A DNA stretch of 64,000 bases from Kryptolebias marmoratus. Its lineage: Eukaryota > Chordata > Actinopteri > Cyprinodontiformes > Rivulidae. Shown piece by piece: positions 60,141-64,000 of the stretch. Location of the stretch: positions 17,937,839-18,001,838 of the forward strand of contig NC_051441.1 of assembly GCF_001649575.2 (NCBI RefSeq), written 5' to 3'. The notes beneath the pieces were generated by a model. It did not search any database. It was not told the origin of the DNA and worked only from the letters and a program-made list of their open reading frames with translations. The position numbers were made by a program, and so were the translations under genes. Within the stretch, counting starts at the first letter, position 1. Each line of letters starts with the position of its first letter.

Positions 60141-61800
60141 CAAAACCAGCTGAAAAAGTACAGATCCTAGCAGTAGTTTGGATTTATCTGCTGCTAAGTT
60201 GACTTTCCTTCTGTGCAGGCTTCCTTTGTGAACAACTCTGACCTTCAGAGAGCTGCAGCTGCCCCCTTTATACGATATCAGTCAATCTGTGCAGGAAAAC
60301 TGAGACAAATGACAGGAAGGGAAAGAAATGACAGGAACTTTGTTGGTGTTATTTGTCAGTAGCTAGCTGAAGTCAAAAGGAAGGAATGAACAAAGCAACA
60401 GAGAACCACAGAGTATCTGAGCAAAGCGTACAGATCCAAGGATAACTTGATTAAAACCACTTTTGTATCCTGGACCATGAATAACAACTGGGTGCAGATT
60501 TAAAGCAACACTGTAAAGACCCAGGCAGTGCTAAACAGTATAGATGGAAGGCCTACCTACAAATACACGGCTAATCTTACAATGACGCAGGCCAGAAAGA
60601 GCACATAGAGCATCCCAAAATGCTCTCTGCTTAGCCTGACGGAGAGTTGACTGACCTCTGATATATGGACAAAAACTCTCATTCATGTTACATTTAAGCC
60701 CTTAGCAACGACCACACATGCAGCCTAATGGTCTAATGACATATGCGTATAAAATGAACCAAACAACCATGAAGTGATTCGATGCAGCAGACAGACCCGA
60801 GGACAGAGCTGCTGCTGAGGAAGTGAAAGGAGCCCTGTGATTTGTCTCGTCTATCGATCTGCTCCCACCGAGGTGTCATTTTTTTTAGGCGTAGAGTTAT
60901 GAGCCAAACATTGCTGTTTGTCAGGATTTTTCTTCCGCCATCCGTCTAATGCCGCCACGCCTGAGCTTGTAACGCAGACATGAATCTGTCTGACTGTCCG
61001 CCGGGCTATACGTCTTCCCAAAGACGCACCAACACAGCTTGAGCTCTGAGGTTCGTCTCTTGTTTGTCGTCGCCTGCTCCCCTCCTCCGTGTCGGTAACT
61101 GAGTCGGATCACGACCCAGACGTCCCGAATGCGGCGTCTCATTTTCTGGCTACTGATTTCCACGAGCAGAGGAAATGAGATTTAGATAAACTCCTCTTAC
61201 AGAGTAATAATCTGTGCGAGAGAGATGATGAAGAGGACAAACCGAGTGCGGAGTAAAGCTTCTGTGAAGTACAGACACACAAATACAGGCTTTGGTTTAA
61301 AATTTTGTGGCAGATCTTTATATAATAGTTTCCCCAATAAAATAACTAAATCAAAACTGATGCACAGGGACTAAAACTAAAGGACAAAAGGTATCAATGC
61401 TTTTGTGATGATATGAGATGGGATGATATCTAATCAGAACTAATCTCACTCCCCGGAAAAGACAGTCTTATATGTTTGTTTAAAACGTGAATATGCAAGG
61501 CAGGGAGTGATATGCATTTATTCAAGGATTGCTGGTTTTATTGATGTAAATTTAAGAGAGAATAAGTTTCAGTTCAGTAGCGACTGTGCTGTTTTCAGTC
61601 ATTAATGTCTCTAAAAAACAAAGTAGTCTCATATCAGAGTTCTCTGATTCTCATTTAGCAGTATTTTTCAAACAACTTCTATGTGACAACAACATGATAA
61701 ACTTTTTTCAAACTCTATTAGGGCTTTTGTTTTGGTCTGTTAGCCCAAGATTAACAGTGGGGCCCCCAAACTGGCCCCCCTTTCAAAACTTTCTTGAGGC
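60141..61800. other. Intergenic sequence, no gene
   Basis: A GC-richer stretch at 60930-61160 holds a minus-strand frame with no recognisable protein; otherwise AT-rich and featureless. Confidence 0.3.
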
Positions 61801-61863
61801 GCCCCTGCTGGACTTGAACTCAGAGCTGCAGCATTTGAGCTCTTCCTACTGAGCTAAATAACC
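61801..61863 (-). repeat. tRNA-derived sequence (SINE head or tRNA pseudogene)
   Basis: The reverse strand reads GGTTATTTAGCTCAGTAGG (A-box like) and GAGTTCAAGTCC (B-box like). It is about 63 nt long and lacks a proper anticodon arm and paired acceptor stem, so it is not a functional tRNA. Confidence 0.45.
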
Positions 61864-62534
61864 AGAAGGAACCAAGAGGTTCTTTTGCTATTGTCTCTGA
61901 TGTCCAGGCTGATTGTGTTCTGTGAAATTATCTGTGTCAAATATTGTTAGGTACTAAATTTTTCGTGGGCTGAATGGAATGAGCTCAGGGCCCAGATGTG
62001 GGCCGCAGGCCACCGGATGGTGGAGCGTATTCTCTGAGCACACATTTATAAAACAAACATGTCAGCTCAAGTGAACTCAACTACATTAATGTTTTCCTTT
62101 GATTTTAAAATTACATACCATTAACAGCTTTGTCACAAAATAAGTTGTGGATATTTTAGCATAGTGGTGATCGCTTTAACTTTTTAAAACTAAATCTAAA
62201 TCCTGCTCTTTGAACGTTATGTTCGCCTCTGTGCTTACATCGGATCAAAAGTACACGCAGGGTGACTTCTATTAACTCCTGTTTGTTCTATTAATGAGTC
62301 GTGTCGGGACAGTTTGCTCTGCGGACAGGAGACCCAGTTCATCCCGTCTGATGCTGACGCAGTCTGGCACCAAGCTGAGTCTGGGGATTTGACGTGTGCA
62401 AGCAAGGCCGAGTAGATAAAGAAGCATGTTTGCGGGGGGGGGGAAGGGCGAGCAGGTACGCTGAGCTTGCAGTGAGAAGAACGTCGTTTGTCTGTTCGAA
62501 CTCATCGGCACCCGTAGGACCAGCACTAGGAGCC

Positions 62535-62729
62535 ATGGAGCAGAGCTCTCAGCACGTGGAGGCCTCGGACGCCCAGAGGCGAGGGTGGAGGTTCGTGTCG
62601 AAGCGGGGAGCCTCGTCTCAGTTTGTGGGGAGCACCATCATGATCCTGTCCACTTATGCTGTCGCCACCATGACTATGAACTTAGGGAAGAGCATCCAGG
62701 AGCGGAGACAGAGACCCAACGGCAACTAG
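62535..62729 (+). CDS. Unrecognised 64-residue single-pass membrane protein
   Basis: A single-exon reading frame from an ATG in good context (GAGCCATGG) to TAG. Residues 1-30 are polar and basic (RRGWRF, SKRG). Residues 31-50 (VGSTIMILSTYAVATMTMNL) form one hydrophobic, small-residue-rich helix, followed by a basic tail KSIQERRQRPNGN. This layout resembles small mitochondrial or ER single-pass proteins, but I recognise no family. The frame stays open upstream to 62394; the Kozak context favours 62535. An AATAAA lies 580 bases after the stop. It diverges from mast1, whose first exon is about 14 kb away. A chance frame is possible, but codon content, start context and 3' signal argue for a gene. 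Confidence 0.6.
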   Translation: MEQSSQHVEASDAQRRGWRFVSKRGASSQFVGSTIMILSTYAVATMTMNLGKSIQERRQRPNGN

Positions 62730-63112
62730 GAACGATGGAATGATCAAAGATCCGGACTCAGCCTTCTCCCGACTGAAATCAGACAGGAAGATGAAGCAGA
62801 CTGTTTCTCCTCTTCTCAAGCGATCCGCAAAGTCCAGGAGAGACAGTTCAATGTGGCCTCACAGTGCTGCATTCGATCAACTGGAGCTTCTTATTATAAG
62901 TATAGGAGGATGAATGGACAAAACTCTGGAGGCAGTGCTGCCATGTGGCCACCGGGTGGAGAAGCGGGACCACAGCCTGATGTGATTTCCACAAACTGCC
63001 TACACGTGTCTGCCAGCTCCACTAAAACCAATCAGAACAGGACGTGATTATTGCCCTTAAAAATAAGGAAAATTTAAAGATGCATTGAAGCTCAACGACA
63101 AAAAGAGCATTT

Positions 63113-63117
<5 letters not shown>

Positions 63118-63164
<47 letters not shown>

Positions 63165-63166
63165 TT
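63118..63166. repeat. (TA)n followed by poly-T
   Basis: About 14 TA units then about 20 T, within the putative 3' UTR of the small membrane-protein gene. Confidence 0.9.
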
Positions 63167-63309
63167 GTATGTGTGTGCAGTCCTAAAGTTGCCTTCTGAG
63201 TTTCCAAGTATTGATTTGATATTGCAGAATTCTTTTTTGCCACATTGCTTGAATGTGCTTATTGTGGAGAAAATGGTTTGCAGAATAACAGATCACAGCA
63301 ATGTGTTTG

Positions 63310-63315
63310 AATAAA
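63310..63315 (+). terminator. Polyadenylation signal AATAAA
   Basis: Canonical AATAAA (GTTTGAATAAATGGG) downstream of the small membrane-protein frame, followed within about 25 bases by a GT-rich stretch. It would give a 3' UTR of about 600 nt containing a (TA)n/poly-T tract. Confidence 0.5.
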
Positions 63316-63330
63316 TGGGAAAATCCTGTC

Positions 63331-63948
63331 TAGTGTGCAGATTTCTGTTTTGATTTGTATCGATCTACAGTCACCTAACACCTGAGCGAAGGGTCACAGC
63401 AGCAGAGTCTGAAGGGCAGGGGAGAGCAGAAAACATTAGCAGCTGACTTTTTACTTTGTTTTTGTGAATTCCCAGACACATCTGCAGCATTTTCCCTTAG
63501 AAAAACTCAACTCAACAAACTATCAATGTAGCATTTGACCTGCCACCTTTTTAGTCACCAAAACTGAAAACTTGACCATTAAATGACCTTATGTGCACTT
63601 TTGCTTACTTTTTTTTTTTTTTTGGCCAACAAATGATGCATATTGAACTACAGATGGTAAAAAATACTAAATAAAAAAGATAATTTTTTTACCTCCTTAT
63701 GTTCTATTTTAATGCTCAGCATGTAGAACACTAGTAGCTTCTGGCTTATTTCATCTCAAGCAGCAAAAAAACCCAAAAACCTTCATTAGTATCAATTAGC
63801 AGATTTATAATTCAGACATTTTGCAGGTTTAACAATGTAACTTCTAACATAATTAGATATTTTTACTGTTTTTTCAACATACTGAAAAATTGGTTTCAGA
63901 TATATATCTTTGTGCAGCCATTTTTTGCAGCTGCAGAAACTCTTTTCT

Positions 63949-63949
<1 letters not shown>
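63331..63949. other. AT-rich intergenic sequence, no feature
   Basis: Nothing recognised downstream of the polyadenylation signal apart from poly-T runs. Confidence 0.4.

Positions 63950-64000
<51 letters not shown>
63950..64000. repeat. (AT)n/poly-T tract at window end
   Basis: AT dinucleotide run followed by about 16 T, running to the last base. Confidence 0.9.

Noticed and set aside
60921..61163. 80-codon minus-strand frame in GC-richer DNA
   Set aside because: No recognisable domain, no splice or polyadenylation support.
61801..61863. Functional tRNA gene
   Set aside because: Anticodon arm and acceptor pairing are not credible; kept only as a tRNA-derived relic.
62394..62534. Upstream in-frame extension of the small membrane protein
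   Set aside because: The ATG at 62394 has a poor context and the extension is low-complexity; the ATG at 62535 has the better context.

Overview
The window looks like a piece of a ray-finned (teleost) fish nuclear genome. It has a long intron-rich vertebrate gene and degenerate fish-type repeats: Tc1/mariner fossils, an L2-like LINE tail, hAT-like MITEs, foldback elements and AT/CT microsatellites. There are no bacterial operons, CRISPR arrays or rRNA genes.

The dominant feature is one gene on the minus strand, the microtubule-associated serine/threonine kinase MAST1 (teleost mast1; the a/b paralogue cannot be told apart here). I reconstructed 25 coding exons (48563 down to 65), all bounded by GT-AG introns and all in continuous reading phase. 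They encode about 1,070 residues: a family-typical N-terminus, the DUF1908 region, the AGC-type kinase domain with intact catalytic residues, the C-tail and the PDZ domain. The C-terminal part lies beyond position 1. The exons from DUF1908 to PDZ are packed into 65-16297. The 5' exons are spread over about 32 kb of repeat-filled introns.

Two alternative N-termini are visible. A CpG-rich first exon near 48.5 kb encodes a MAST3-like start and joins through a 29-bp microexon at 37.4 kb. A second first exon at 34.8 kb encodes a start like the segment of mammalian MAST1 at the same position. Both end in the phase needed to join the exon at 24.1 kb.

Upstream and divergent from mast1, at 62535-62729 (+), is a compact reading frame for a 64-residue single-pass membrane protein. 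It has a good start context and a downstream AATAAA; I do not recognise its family. The 50.4-62.3 kb stretch between the two genes holds only repeats and unannotated sequence.

The repeat landscape is the other notable element. About a dozen copies of a foldback element (long internal inverted arms, ends like TTAAAGGRATAGTTC) sit in or near mast1 introns. One is interrupted by a 315-bp solo LTR with a 5-bp target duplication, another by a hAT-like element. No novel defence or enzymatic system is apparent.
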